From NCBI RefSeq assembly GCF_041346925.1, contig NZ_CP166840.1:1550001-1614000 (forward strand): DNA of 64,000 bases. Reading direction: 5' to 3'. This stretch comes from Agaribacterium sp. ZY112 (GTDB lineage Bacteria > Pseudomonadota > Gammaproteobacteria > Pseudomonadales > Cellvibrionaceae). Below are positions 26,026 through 33,847 of this stretch, in pieces. A program made the translations under genes and the position numbers. The notes under the pieces are model-generated. The model saw nothing but the letters and a program-made list of their open reading frames with translations, was not told where the DNA came from and did no database searches. Within the stretch, counting starts at the first letter, position 1; the number at the start of each line of letters is the position of its first letter.

Positions 26026-26610
26026 ATGAACAAGAGTATTCGTTTTATAGGTGATTGTTGTTTTACTGGGATCTTAGTGGTTGTTCCGGTGCTCCTTCTT
26101 GCCCTTGTTTTGGGTGAAATGTTTGAGGCGATCCATGGTCTCGCAGGCTTTGTTGCAGACAGCTTGCCCTATGACATTCTGCCTCCTATTTATGAACGTA
26201 TGCTGGCAGCAATATTTTTAATCATTGCTTGTCTATTTGTTGTGGGCTTAAGTGCGCGAGCAGGTCTTTTGAATAAGTTCTTCTCTAACTTAGAAAAGCA
26301 AAGCCTAGGCCGGTTGCAGATTTATAAACTCTTAAAGCGGCTTTCCTATGGTGTACTTGGTGCGAATAATGAGAGTGCCATGAAGTGTTGCATATACCAA
26401 GAGGCCAAAGGGCGTTATCAGCTCGCTTACTTAATTGAAGAGGGTAAATACTACAGCACCATTATGCTACCTTTCGCTCCTGCCGCTATGAGTGGACCTA
26501 TTCTCATGGTAGAGCATGCTAATATTCAAAGAGTGGATATTAAAATGTCAGAAGCCATGTTGGTTTTAAATCAAATGGGTGAAGGGATGCAGGCGTTATT
26601 AGATAAGTAA
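26026..26610 (+). CDS. DUF502 family membrane protein
   Basis: 194 residues. Two membrane segments (TGILVVVPVLLLALVLGEMF and AIFLIIACLFVVGLSARA) are separated by a loop that contains LPYDILPPIYERM. The tail reads YLIEEGKYYSTIMLPFAPAAM, matching the DUF502 pattern. Function in the inner membrane is not known. It is the third gene of a possible three-gene unit with the exported RidA-like protein and a CDF transporter, and is followed by about 500 bp without a gene. Confidence 0.8.
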   Translation: MNKSIRFIGDCCFTGILVVVPVLLLALVLGEMFEAIHGLAGFVADSLPYDILPPIYERMLAAIFLIIACLFVVGLSARAGLLNKFFSNLEKQSLGRLQIYKLLKRLSYGVLGANNESAMKCCIYQEAKGRYQLAYLIEEGKYYSTIMLPFAPAAMSGPILMVEHANIQRVDIKMSEAMLVLNQMGEGMQALLDK

Positions 26611-27108
26611 GAATAACTTTTCTTATAGCTAGTAGTGCTTAACTCCTTCTCGGAACGTTTTGGTAAATGAAGTCTCATCATCTAAATAAAGCTTACATTG
26701 TCAGTACGGATTTGCGTTAATAGTGGTTTTTAATTATATGTGTGAGCGGGCTGGCCAAGTTTTGTGAAAGAGTCTTAATTACTTGTATGCGTACGGTATA
26801 TGTAATTCTATTGTTTTATAGAGTATAAAAAGTAAGTAATTATACTTACAGCATCGAATGAGATTGTCGGAGAGAAGAGGCCTAATCTTTTGGGGTGTTT
26901 GTAGGGGCTTATAATTTGTGTGGGTTCATAGCATTAATGTTTACAGTTAGGCTGCGTAATTTCATCGCAGGAGTGAGTAATACATGGCATGGTGGATGTT
27001 TTTTTTGTTGATACTCAAAGGTTTGTAAGGGTTGCTTTTACGATCTTTAGTGTTAAATGTGAAGGTTTTATGTCGCTTGCTTGAGTATTGGAAATAATAA
27101 GAGTGCGT
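26611..27108. other. about 500-bp AT-rich non-coding stretch
   Basis: No ORF with a plausible ribosome site is seen. A 9-bp inverted repeat, TAATTACTT at 26776-26784 and AAGTAATTA at 26834-26842, surrounds a 49-bp AT-rich spacer. Composition is visibly AT-richer than the surrounding genes. Confidence 0.4.
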
Positions 27109-27582
27109 ATGGAAGTCAATTTTAGAGTAGCAACAGTTGATGATTGTGAAACAATAGGGTCTTTGGTTGTAGATCTTACAACCGAAATTTGTAATCTGAC
27201 GAAGGCTCAATATTTTGATATAGATCTTGAGTCTACAGTTCAACGCTGTAGGGAGCTTATTCGTGACGGGCATTACTTTGCCATTATTGGGCTTTGTAAA
27301 AATACTCCAGTATCTGTTGCAACTATAACGGAAACTTATGCTCTTTATGCTGGCGGTAAAATAGGTGTAATCCAAGAGTTTTATGTTTCTCCTGAATTCA
27401 GGAGTTCTGGATTGGGTTCAATGCTAATTGAGCAAGTCCAAAATCATGCTAAGAAACAAAACTGGTCTTGTATTGAGTTATGTACACCACCATTGCCTGA
27501 ATTTGATCGTACATTAGAGTTCTACCAAAAAAATGGCTTAGCTCCTGTTGGCGGGCGTAAAATGAGGAAAACACTGCTGTAA
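27109..27582 (+). CDS. GNAT family N-acetyltransferase
   Basis: I chose ATG 27109 (AAGAG about 6-10 nt upstream) rather than TTG 27088, giving 157 residues. GNAT motifs are FRVATVDDCETIGSLVVDL at the N-terminus, GKIGVIQEFYVSPEFRSSGL (motif A with the R-x-x-G-x-G/S-type pyrophosphate loop RSSGLGSML) and LEFYQKNGLAPVGGRKMRKT at the C-terminus. It transfers an acetyl group from acetyl-CoA to an unknown amine. It starts a short run of AT-richer, accessory-looking genes. Confidence 0.9.
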   Translation: MEVNFRVATVDDCETIGSLVVDLTTEICNLTKAQYFDIDLESTVQRCRELIRDGHYFAIIGLCKNTPVSVATITETYALYAGGKIGVIQEFYVSPEFRSSGLGSMLIEQVQNHAKKQNWSCIELCTPPLPEFDRTLEFYQKNGLAPVGGRKMRKTLL

Positions 27583-27777
27583 ATCATTGTTAACAGGTCA
27601 AACTTATTGGGCTAAATACTATTCTTGATAAGGATCGTTAGAACTTTTAATAAGTGGCCTAATAGCATGAGTACAGCTAGTAAAGCTTTGGTTGGAATCA
27701 GGCTGATCCTGATTTGGTCAGTTGCGTGCTGTTTTGTTTACATGGGTTTTTGATATTCGAAGAAAAAGGAAATATGA

Positions 27778-28095
27778 ATGAAAATCATTAAAGGAATAAT
27801 CACCCTTCTCTATAGCTTGCTTATTTCAGTTAGCGTATTTTCTCTGTCCCCGGATGAAGAGGGTGGCCAAGCTATCCTCTTCAAAATAATTGATGAAAAC
27901 CATGTTGAGGTTAATGGGGAAAATACGAAAGCTGGTAAGTCTTGGGTTGAAGCAAATAAATATATAGACCCATATAAGATCAATACTTATCGAATAATCA
28001 ACGCCCAAGATTATCCCGATAACGCCAAGGTGATTGTTAGAAGCATGGCTATTGTCGCTAATACGGCCGGTGTTGATGTCGAGCAAGTTAAGTGA
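27778..28095 (+). CDS. small secreted protein, unknown
   Basis: ATG 27778 with AAGGA 8 nt upstream; 105 residues with a signal-like N-terminus (GIITLLYSLLISVSVF). The mature portion contains GGQAILFKIIDENHVEVNGE and a YIDPYKINTYRIINAQDY segment. It is a beta-rich secreted domain of no recognised family. It sits in an AT-rich patch between a GNAT and an AraC-type regulator and may be a horizontally acquired cargo gene. Confidence 0.6.
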   Translation: MKIIKGIITLLYSLLISVSVFSLSPDEEGGQAILFKIIDENHVEVNGENTKAGKSWVEANKYIDPYKINTYRIINAQDYPDNAKVIVRSMAIVANTAGVDVEQVK

Positions 28096-28174
28096 GTGTT
28101 AATAAAATCTATGGTTAATAGGCAGCTTGTGCTAGTCACTGTGTCGCTTGGTTTGTCTGGCTTTGAGGTATGTT

Positions 28175-28594
28175 ATGAGTGCAACTTGTAAAGTTTCCAG
28201 ACTGAATGTCAGTAGGGACTATATAGCTGATAACTACCTTATTCCGTTTAACTTGTCTGAAGTGGCAATGCATTCGAATATGTCTCCATATCATTTTTTG
28301 CGTGTGTTTAAACGGGTTTATGGCGAAACGCCAAACGAGTTTTTGATTCGGCTTAGAATTGAAAAAGCTAAGAGTATGCTTATTACAGAGAATCTAAGTG
28401 TCTCAGAGGTTTGTGAGCGAGTAGGCTATATAAGCCTTGGTAGTTTTTCCTCGCTGTTTTTCAAGCAGGTCGGCATGGCGCCTACCTTGTATCGCCGTAA
28501 GTTGTGGGCTTTGTCTTCTGAAGCATTTCGTTTTCCAAAACAATCTATACCTGCTTGTTATGCCTACCACTTTGGGGGGGAATCGGCTAGTTGA
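28175..28594 (+). CDS. AraC-type transcription regulator, DNA-binding domain only
   Basis: I chose ATG 28175, with GAGG 6 nt upstream, giving 139 residues. It contains the two AraC-type helix-turn-helix motifs: LSEVAMHSNMSPYHFLRVFK and SVSEVCERVGYISLGSFSSL, the second followed by FKQVGMAPTLYRRKL. No N-terminal sensing or effector domain is present, so activity could be constitutive, or effector binding is elsewhere. A run of seven Gs lies near the 3' end, close to the stop. It probably regulates the VOC gene that begins 72 nt downstream. Confidence 0.85.
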   Translation: MSATCKVSRLNVSRDYIADNYLIPFNLSEVAMHSNMSPYHFLRVFKRVYGETPNEFLIRLRIEKAKSMLITENLSVSEVCERVGYISLGSFSSLFFKQVGMAPTLYRRKLWALSSEAFRFPKQSIPACYAYHFGGESAS

Positions 28595-28666
28595 GCAATA
28601 TTGGAGAAATATGTTTTGGCTTGTTTCTATAAAATAAAGCCGATCAAACAAATTAGGAGTATAGAG

Positions 28667-29080
28667 ATGATTACATCCATAGCCCACGTAACAGTATATG
28701 TACTTAACCAAGACGAAGCGCTTGATTTTTATAAAAACAAGCTCGGATTTGAGGTTGGTGATGATATGACCGTAGAGGGTGGTTTCCGCTGGTTAACGGT
28801 GCATCCAAAATCCAGCCCGCAACCTGAATTAGTATTGGCGGAGCCAAAAGAAGGGCCGATGTTTACCAAAGATTCCGCTGAAAAAATACGAAGCTTAGTC
28901 GCGGAGGGGGCATTCGGAGTGGGCGTTTTCGAAACGGAAAACTGCCAAAAAACATATGAGTTACTTGCAAGTAAAGGTGTTGAGTTTATTCAGCCACCTA
29001 CCGATCAACTTTATGGGGTCGAAGCTATGGGCAAAGATAATTCTGGTAATTGGTTTAGTCTGGTTCAGCAAGCTAAATAG
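28667..29080 (+). CDS. VOC (glyoxalase/bleomycin resistance-like) family protein
   Basis: I chose ATG 28667, preceded by TTAGGAG, giving 137 residues. It is a two-module VOC fold: HVTVYVLNQDEALDFYKNKL and GFEVGDDMTVEGGFRWLTVH in module one, and GVEFIQPPTDQLYGVEAMGK and DNSGNWFSLVQ in module two. The metal-ligand positions His (HVTVYV), and the Glu/His-type positions later, are only partly recognisable, so the chemistry cannot be named; VOC members can be glyoxalases, dioxygenases or binding proteins. It is paired with an AraC-type regulator immediately upstream. Confidence 0.85.
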   Translation: MITSIAHVTVYVLNQDEALDFYKNKLGFEVGDDMTVEGGFRWLTVHPKSSPQPELVLAEPKEGPMFTKDSAEKIRSLVAEGAFGVGVFETENCQKTYELLASKGVEFIQPPTDQLYGVEAMGKDNSGNWFSLVQQAK

Positions 29081-29246
29081 TATTTAAGGCCTTAAGTTAG
29101 TTAAGCGATAAAAAGCCTATTATCTCAAGGCCTGATCCATCTCTTATCTGTGAGCTTTAAGTGTGATGAAATAAGATCTATTCGCTTTGTGTTTAGGTCT
29201 TTATCTAAGGCTTATTCACTGAGTTTACTGAGTGAATCTTAGAGTC

Positions 29247-31070
29247 TTATGGCTCTAACCAGGTTTCAATTTGCTGGCATATTTGTGTTTGGCTTAAGCC
29301 TAGTTTGGCGAGTAATTCTTTGCGTTTTCCGTGTTCCACAAACTGATCTTTATAACCCAGGTTTAACATGGCGACATTCATTTTTTCTTGTTGTAGCCAC
29401 TGGTTTACGCTTGAGCCAATGCCACCTAGTTGAGCACCATCCTCGATGCTAACAAAGTGCTTATAAGATCGGGCGAGCCGTTTTAATAAGTCTTTATCAA
29501 AAGGTTTAATCCAGCGCATATCCACTAGGCCCCAGTTTTTTTCTAGGGCAAGCTCTTGTAGCTGGCTTTCACCGAGTAAGCTGCCGAAATTTAATAAACA
29601 GCAGTTTTGGCCTTGTCTTAGTTCGTGCGCTTTACCTATGGCCTTCTCGGTGCTTGCTTGGCTTTGTACATTGGCGCAGCGTCCGCGCGGATAACGCACT
29701 GCAGCAGGGCCGGGGTGCGCATAAGCTGCGCTTAGCAGTTGTTCACATTCACTGGCGCTGCTTGGGCAGGCGATAATGATGTTGGGCACACAATTTAAAA
29801 AGCTGATATCGAAGCTGCCGTGATGGCTTGCACCGTCTTCGCCAACTAGGCCCGCTCTATCAATAGCAAAAAGAACATCTAACTTTTGCAAGGCGATGTC
29901 GTGAATTAATTGATCATAAGCGCGCTGCAAAAAAGTCGAATAAATGGCGACAACGGGCTTTTGCTGTTGGCAGGCAAGCCCAGCAGCAAATGTAAGTGCG
30001 TGTTGCTCAGCAATGGCGACATCGTAGTAGCGATCAGCAAAGCGCTGGCTAAATTCAACTAGGCCTGAACCTTCACGCATAGCTGGGGTGATGGCAATTA
30101 ATTTGGGGTCTAGTTCTGCTTGTTTGCATATCCAGCGGCCAAATATATCTTGATATTTGGGGGCCGGTATTGGTGCGGGTGTGTGCGTTTTTTGTTTTGT
30201 TTCGATTTTTGTTAGCGCGTGGTAGCTAATTGGGTCGTCCATAGCTGGTGTAAAACCGCGCCCTTTTTGCGTTCGAACATGTAGGAGCGCAGGGCCCTTT
30301 TGTGCGAGTAGGCGCCGCAGTTTTTGTACCAGCGTTTTTAGGTCGTGACCATCAACCGGGCCGCTGTAGCGTAAGCCTAAATCTTCAAATAGATTTGCGT
30401 TGCATACGGCGGGAGCATCGGCTTCTTGCTTTTGCTGTCGGCCGTGAATAACGCGCTCTAAATAAGAAGCAAAGCCACCTTCATTGGCGCTAATCGACAT
30501 GGTGTTGTCGTTAAGTACAATAAGCATGGGGGCTTGGCAGTGGGCAGCGTGATTAAGTGCTTCAAAAGCCATGCCGGCGGTCATGGCGCCATCACCGATG
30601 ATGGCAACACTGTGGGAGCTTGGTTTATTGCTGTGTTTGGCTTGTGCCTGTTTGGCGAGAGCCATACCCAGTGCGGCAGAGATAGAAGTTGAACTGTGGC
30701 CGGTGCCAAAACTGTCAAAAGGACTTTCGTCGCGGCTGGGGAACGGTGCAAGACCGCCTTGTTGGCGCATGCTAAACATCTGTTCGCGTCGGCCACTCAG
30801 AATTTTATGAGGGTAAGCCTGATGGCCTACGTCCCAGATAAGGTCGTCTTTGGGGGTGTTGAGCACATAATGCAGGGCTACCGTTAGTTCAACCACTCCC
30901 AAGCCTGCGCCAAAGTGGCCGCCGGTTTGAGAGACACTAAAAAGTAAAAACTCGCGCAATTGGCGCGCGAGTTCTGGCAATTCAGTTTCGCTGAGTTGGC
31001 GCAAATCGGCCGGCTCAGCGATGGCATCGAGCAGGGGGGTGGGAGGACGCTGTTCGGGTAACTCCGTCAT
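29247..31070 (-). CDS. dxs: 1-deoxy-D-xylulose-5-phosphate synthase
   Basis: 607 residues starting MTELPEQRPPTPLLDAIAEP. Thiamine-diphosphate binding and DXS landmarks are WDVGHQAYPHKILSGR, FDSFGTGHSSTSISAALGMA, IGDGAMTAGMAFEALNHA (GDG motif) and, in the transketolase-like central region, VAIAEQHALTFAAGLAC. The enzyme condenses pyruvate with glyceraldehyde-3-phosphate at the entry of the MEP isoprenoid pathway and also supplies thiamine and pyridoxal precursors. It begins 8 nt after the ppc stop with AGGA in the gap, so it is probably translated from a shared ppc-dxs mRNA. Confidence 0.97.
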   Translation of the reverse strand: MTELPEQRPPTPLLDAIAEPADLRQLSETELPELARQLREFLLFSVSQTGGHFGAGLGVVELTVALHYVLNTPKDDLIWDVGHQAYPHKILSGRREQMFSMRQQGGLAPFPSRDESPFDSFGTGHSSTSISAALGMALAKQAQAKHSNKPSSHSVAIIGDGAMTAGMAFEALNHAAHCQAPMLIVLNDNTMSISANEGGFASYLERVIHGRQQKQEADAPAVCNANLFEDLGLRYSGPVDGHDLKTLVQKLRRLLAQKGPALLHVRTQKGRGFTPAMDDPISYHALTKIETKQKTHTPAPIPAPKYQDIFGRWICKQAELDPKLIAITPAMREGSGLVEFSQRFADRYYDVAIAEQHALTFAAGLACQQQKPVVAIYSTFLQRAYDQLIHDIALQKLDVLFAIDRAGLVGEDGASHHGSFDISFLNCVPNIIIACPSSASECEQLLSAAYAHPGPAAVRYPRGRCANVQSQASTEKAIGKAHELRQGQNCCLLNFGSLLGESQLQELALEKNWGLVDMRWIKPFDKDLLKRLARSYKHFVSIEDGAQLGGIGSSVNQWLQQEKMNVAMLNLGYKDQFVEHGKRKELLAKLGLSQTQICQQIETWLEP

Positions 31071-31078
31071 TCCTGCTC

Positions 31079-33700
31079 TTAGCCAGTGTTACGCATGCCG
31101 GCACTGATGCCCGCCATGGTGACTTTTAAGGCGCGCTCTAGCTCTTCACTCATCTCTCCTGCAAGGCGTTCACGCTTAAGTAACTCGGCTTGAAGGTAGT
31201 TCAGTGGGTCGACATAGGGTTTGCGTGCATTAATAGAGAGTTGCAGCATCGGGTCGCTATCAAGCACTTCTTTTTGCTCTTTGATTTCGTTGAGCTTGTT
31301 GCCAAGTGCGATTAAGTCAGCGCGAAGCTGCTCTCCAAGTTCGTGCAGCTCGGGTTTAACCAGCTGTTGCTCGTAGTGGGCGCAGATATTAACGTCGGCC
31401 TTGCCAACCACCATTTCGAGTAAGTCGATAAAACTCGAGAAAAAAGACCAGTTTTCAAGCATGTCTTTAAACAGGCTTGGGTCTTTTTCTTCTGCATATA
31501 CAAGCGCTTGATGCACGCCCAACCAGCTAGGTAGGTTTAAGCGTACTTGCATCCAGGCAAATACCCAGGGAATCGCACGCAGGCTTTCTACGCCACCTGT
31601 TGCTTTGCGCTTGGCCGGACGTGAGCCTATAGCGAGTTTACCAAGCTCTTGCTCCGGGGTTAGGCTGCGGAAATAAGGTACAAAGCTTGGGTGCTCACGG
31701 ACAATGCCTCGGTACGCAGCTAAGCTGCTCTGAGCCATCTCTTCAATAAGCTCACGCCATTCAGCTTTAGGGGCTGGACTTGGTTTGAGGCTGGCGCGTA
31801 AGGTGGCCACCACATAGGTGCGAAGGCTATGGAATGCAATCGGTGGCATACCAAATTTATAGCGGATCATCTCACCTTGCTCAGTAACACGGATGCGACC
31901 GCGCACAGAACCTGGAGGTTGAGAGGCCATGGCTTTTTCAACAGGGCCGCCACCGCGACCTACAGTACCACCACGGCCGTGGAAGAGGGTTAAGTCGATT
32001 TGATATTGCTCGGCTAGCTCAACCAGTTTCTCTTGCGCTTGGTATTGAGCCCACGTTGCTGCGAGCTTACCTGCATCTTTAGCGCTGTCGCTGTAACCAA
32101 TCATGACGCATTGGCTGCCGCCGGTATATTTTTGGTACCAGTGCATCTGCCACAAGGTGTTCATCACTTTGGCGGCACGGTTTAGATCGTCCAAGGTTTC
32201 AAAAAGAGGCACAACCGGCATAGCCCAGCTCACCCCGCTTTCTTTAAGCAATAGGGCGACTGCGAGTACGTCTGATGCTTGTTCGGCCATGGAGATAACG
32301 TAATGGCTTAAACACTCTTCAGGTTGCTCGGCAATTACGCGGCAGGTGTCTAGAACTTCTTTGGTTTCAGGTGTGGCTGGCCACTGTTTAGGGAGAAGTG
32401 GGCGCTTACTCTGAAGTTGTTCTAAGAGGAACTCTATGCGCTTTTCTTCATCCCACTCGCGATACGAGCCTAGATCTAGGTGCAGGCAAAGCTCATCTAG
32501 AGCTTGTACGTGACGGTCGCCGTCTTGACGAACATCAACGGGGCTTAGGTTGATGCCAAAAGCATAAACACGGCGAATGGTGTCGATAAGTGGGCCATCG
32601 GCAACACGCTGGAAGCCACTCTCACACAAAGAACGGTGTGCGAGTAAGAGCGGCTCGAGTATATCTTCACGCGTTTCAATTAAGTCTGTTGGGCGCGATA
32701 GGGTTTCGCCATTAAGAGTGCCTTTAAGCCAGCTGCGGCTGCGGGCAAGTCGGTCTCGTAGTTGTTCAAAGAGATCGCGATAAGGGGTAACAGAATTGGG
32801 CTCATCGAGCTGATGACGCAATTCAGCGCTGGCGACGCTCATGCTGATATTGGCTACTAACTCATCAATATCAGCTAAATATAGGCGTGTAGCGCGGGCG
32901 CGGCCTATGAGTATAACTTCACGTGTGACGTCATGGGTGACGTTGGGGTTGCCGTCACGGTCGCCTCCCATCCACGAGCAGAAGGTGAAGGGGGTGGAAT
33001 CCATTGCTAGCGAGTTACCCAGCTTATCTTGGCAGATACGGTTAAGGTGGCGAATAAACTCTGGTACGGCTTTCCACAAGCTAAACTCAATCACTGAGAA
33101 GCCGCCACGGGCTTCATCCATGGCTGTTGGGCGTTCGTTGCGGATCTCGTCGGTGTTCCAGATCTCTTCAACCAAACGCTCTAGATTCTTTTTGTGCTTG
33201 TGTTGAAGTGGCTCAGGTAGGTTGCTGCGATCGAGTTCATCAAGACTGGACTGCAGAGCGTTAAACTTGCGAATTAATGTACGGCGGCTGACTTCAGTAG
33301 GGTGAGCGGTTAGTACAAGGTTGATCTTTAGCTCTGAGATGGCCTTGGTGAGCTCGTCATTGCTGTAGTCGTCACCTAGTTCTTTGATAATGCCACGAAG
33401 CGTATCTTCTGGCTGAATCTTGGCGCGGCAATTGTAGTGTTGCTCGGCTATATTGGTCAGATTCAAAAACTGGGTAAAGGCACGTGCCAGTGGCAGTATG
33501 TCTTGATCTTTAAGTTGAGTAAGCGAGTCGACAAGAGGTTGATAGTCGACTTCATGTGCATCAGCGAGCTGCTTGGAGATGTTGCGAATTTCTTCAACGG
33601 CATTAAAGAGTTCGGGGCCTTCGTGTTCACTAATGGTTTGGCCGAGAAGCTCTCCTAATACACGGACATTATCACGTAGGGATTCGGGCAGCTGATGCAT
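31079..33700 (-). CDS. ppc: phosphoenolpyruvate carboxylase
   Basis: I chose ATG 33700, preceded by CGGAG, giving 873 residues (GTG 33745 would add 15). Family motifs are NLVLTAHPTEVSRRTLIRKF with the active-site His, GGDRDGNPNVT, MIGYSDSAKDAGKLAATW, FHGRGGTVGRGGGP and the C-terminal MRNTG. PEPC makes oxaloacetate from PEP and bicarbonate to refill the TCA cycle in the cytoplasm. The gene heads a tight ppc-dxs unit. Length and motifs are normal. Confidence 0.98.
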   Translation of the reverse strand: MHQLPESLRDNVRVLGELLGQTISEHEGPELFNAVEEIRNISKQLADAHEVDYQPLVDSLTQLKDQDILPLARAFTQFLNLTNIAEQHYNCRAKIQPEDTLRGIIKELGDDYSNDELTKAISELKINLVLTAHPTEVSRRTLIRKFNALQSSLDELDRSNLPEPLQHKHKKNLERLVEEIWNTDEIRNERPTAMDEARGGFSVIEFSLWKAVPEFIRHLNRICQDKLGNSLAMDSTPFTFCSWMGGDRDGNPNVTHDVTREVILIGRARATRLYLADIDELVANISMSVASAELRHQLDEPNSVTPYRDLFEQLRDRLARSRSWLKGTLNGETLSRPTDLIETREDILEPLLLAHRSLCESGFQRVADGPLIDTIRRVYAFGINLSPVDVRQDGDRHVQALDELCLHLDLGSYREWDEEKRIEFLLEQLQSKRPLLPKQWPATPETKEVLDTCRVIAEQPEECLSHYVISMAEQASDVLAVALLLKESGVSWAMPVVPLFETLDDLNRAAKVMNTLWQMHWYQKYTGGSQCVMIGYSDSAKDAGKLAATWAQYQAQEKLVELAEQYQIDLTLFHGRGGTVGRGGGPVEKAMASQPPGSVRGRIRVTEQGEMIRYKFGMPPIAFHSLRTYVVATLRASLKPSPAPKAEWRELIEEMAQSSLAAYRGIVREHPSFVPYFRSLTPEQELGKLAIGSRPAKRKATGGVESLRAIPWVFAWMQVRLNLPSWLGVHQALVYAEEKDPSLFKDMLENWSFFSSFIDLLEMVVGKADVNICAHYEQQLVKPELHELGEQLRADLIALGNKLNEIKEQKEVLDSDPMLQLSINARKPYVDPLNYLQAELLKRERLAGEMSEELERALKVTMAGISAGMRNTG

Positions 33701-33847
33701 GGGTACTCCGTTATGAAAAAGGGAGCGTAATTGTACGTCATCCACCGCTTGAGTGCAGCAAAGTCAGTTCTGGCGAGCAGTTAATGGCTCTTCTATGCTC
33801 TAAGGAGGTAGTGTCAATTGACCTACATCCATTAATTTCGGTTGAGC

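Noticed and set aside
27583..27777. Possible integron attC site (TTAACAGG / GTTAG-like ends)
   Set aside because: I could not pair R' and R'' boxes with an imperfect inverted repeat, and no integrase is in the window.
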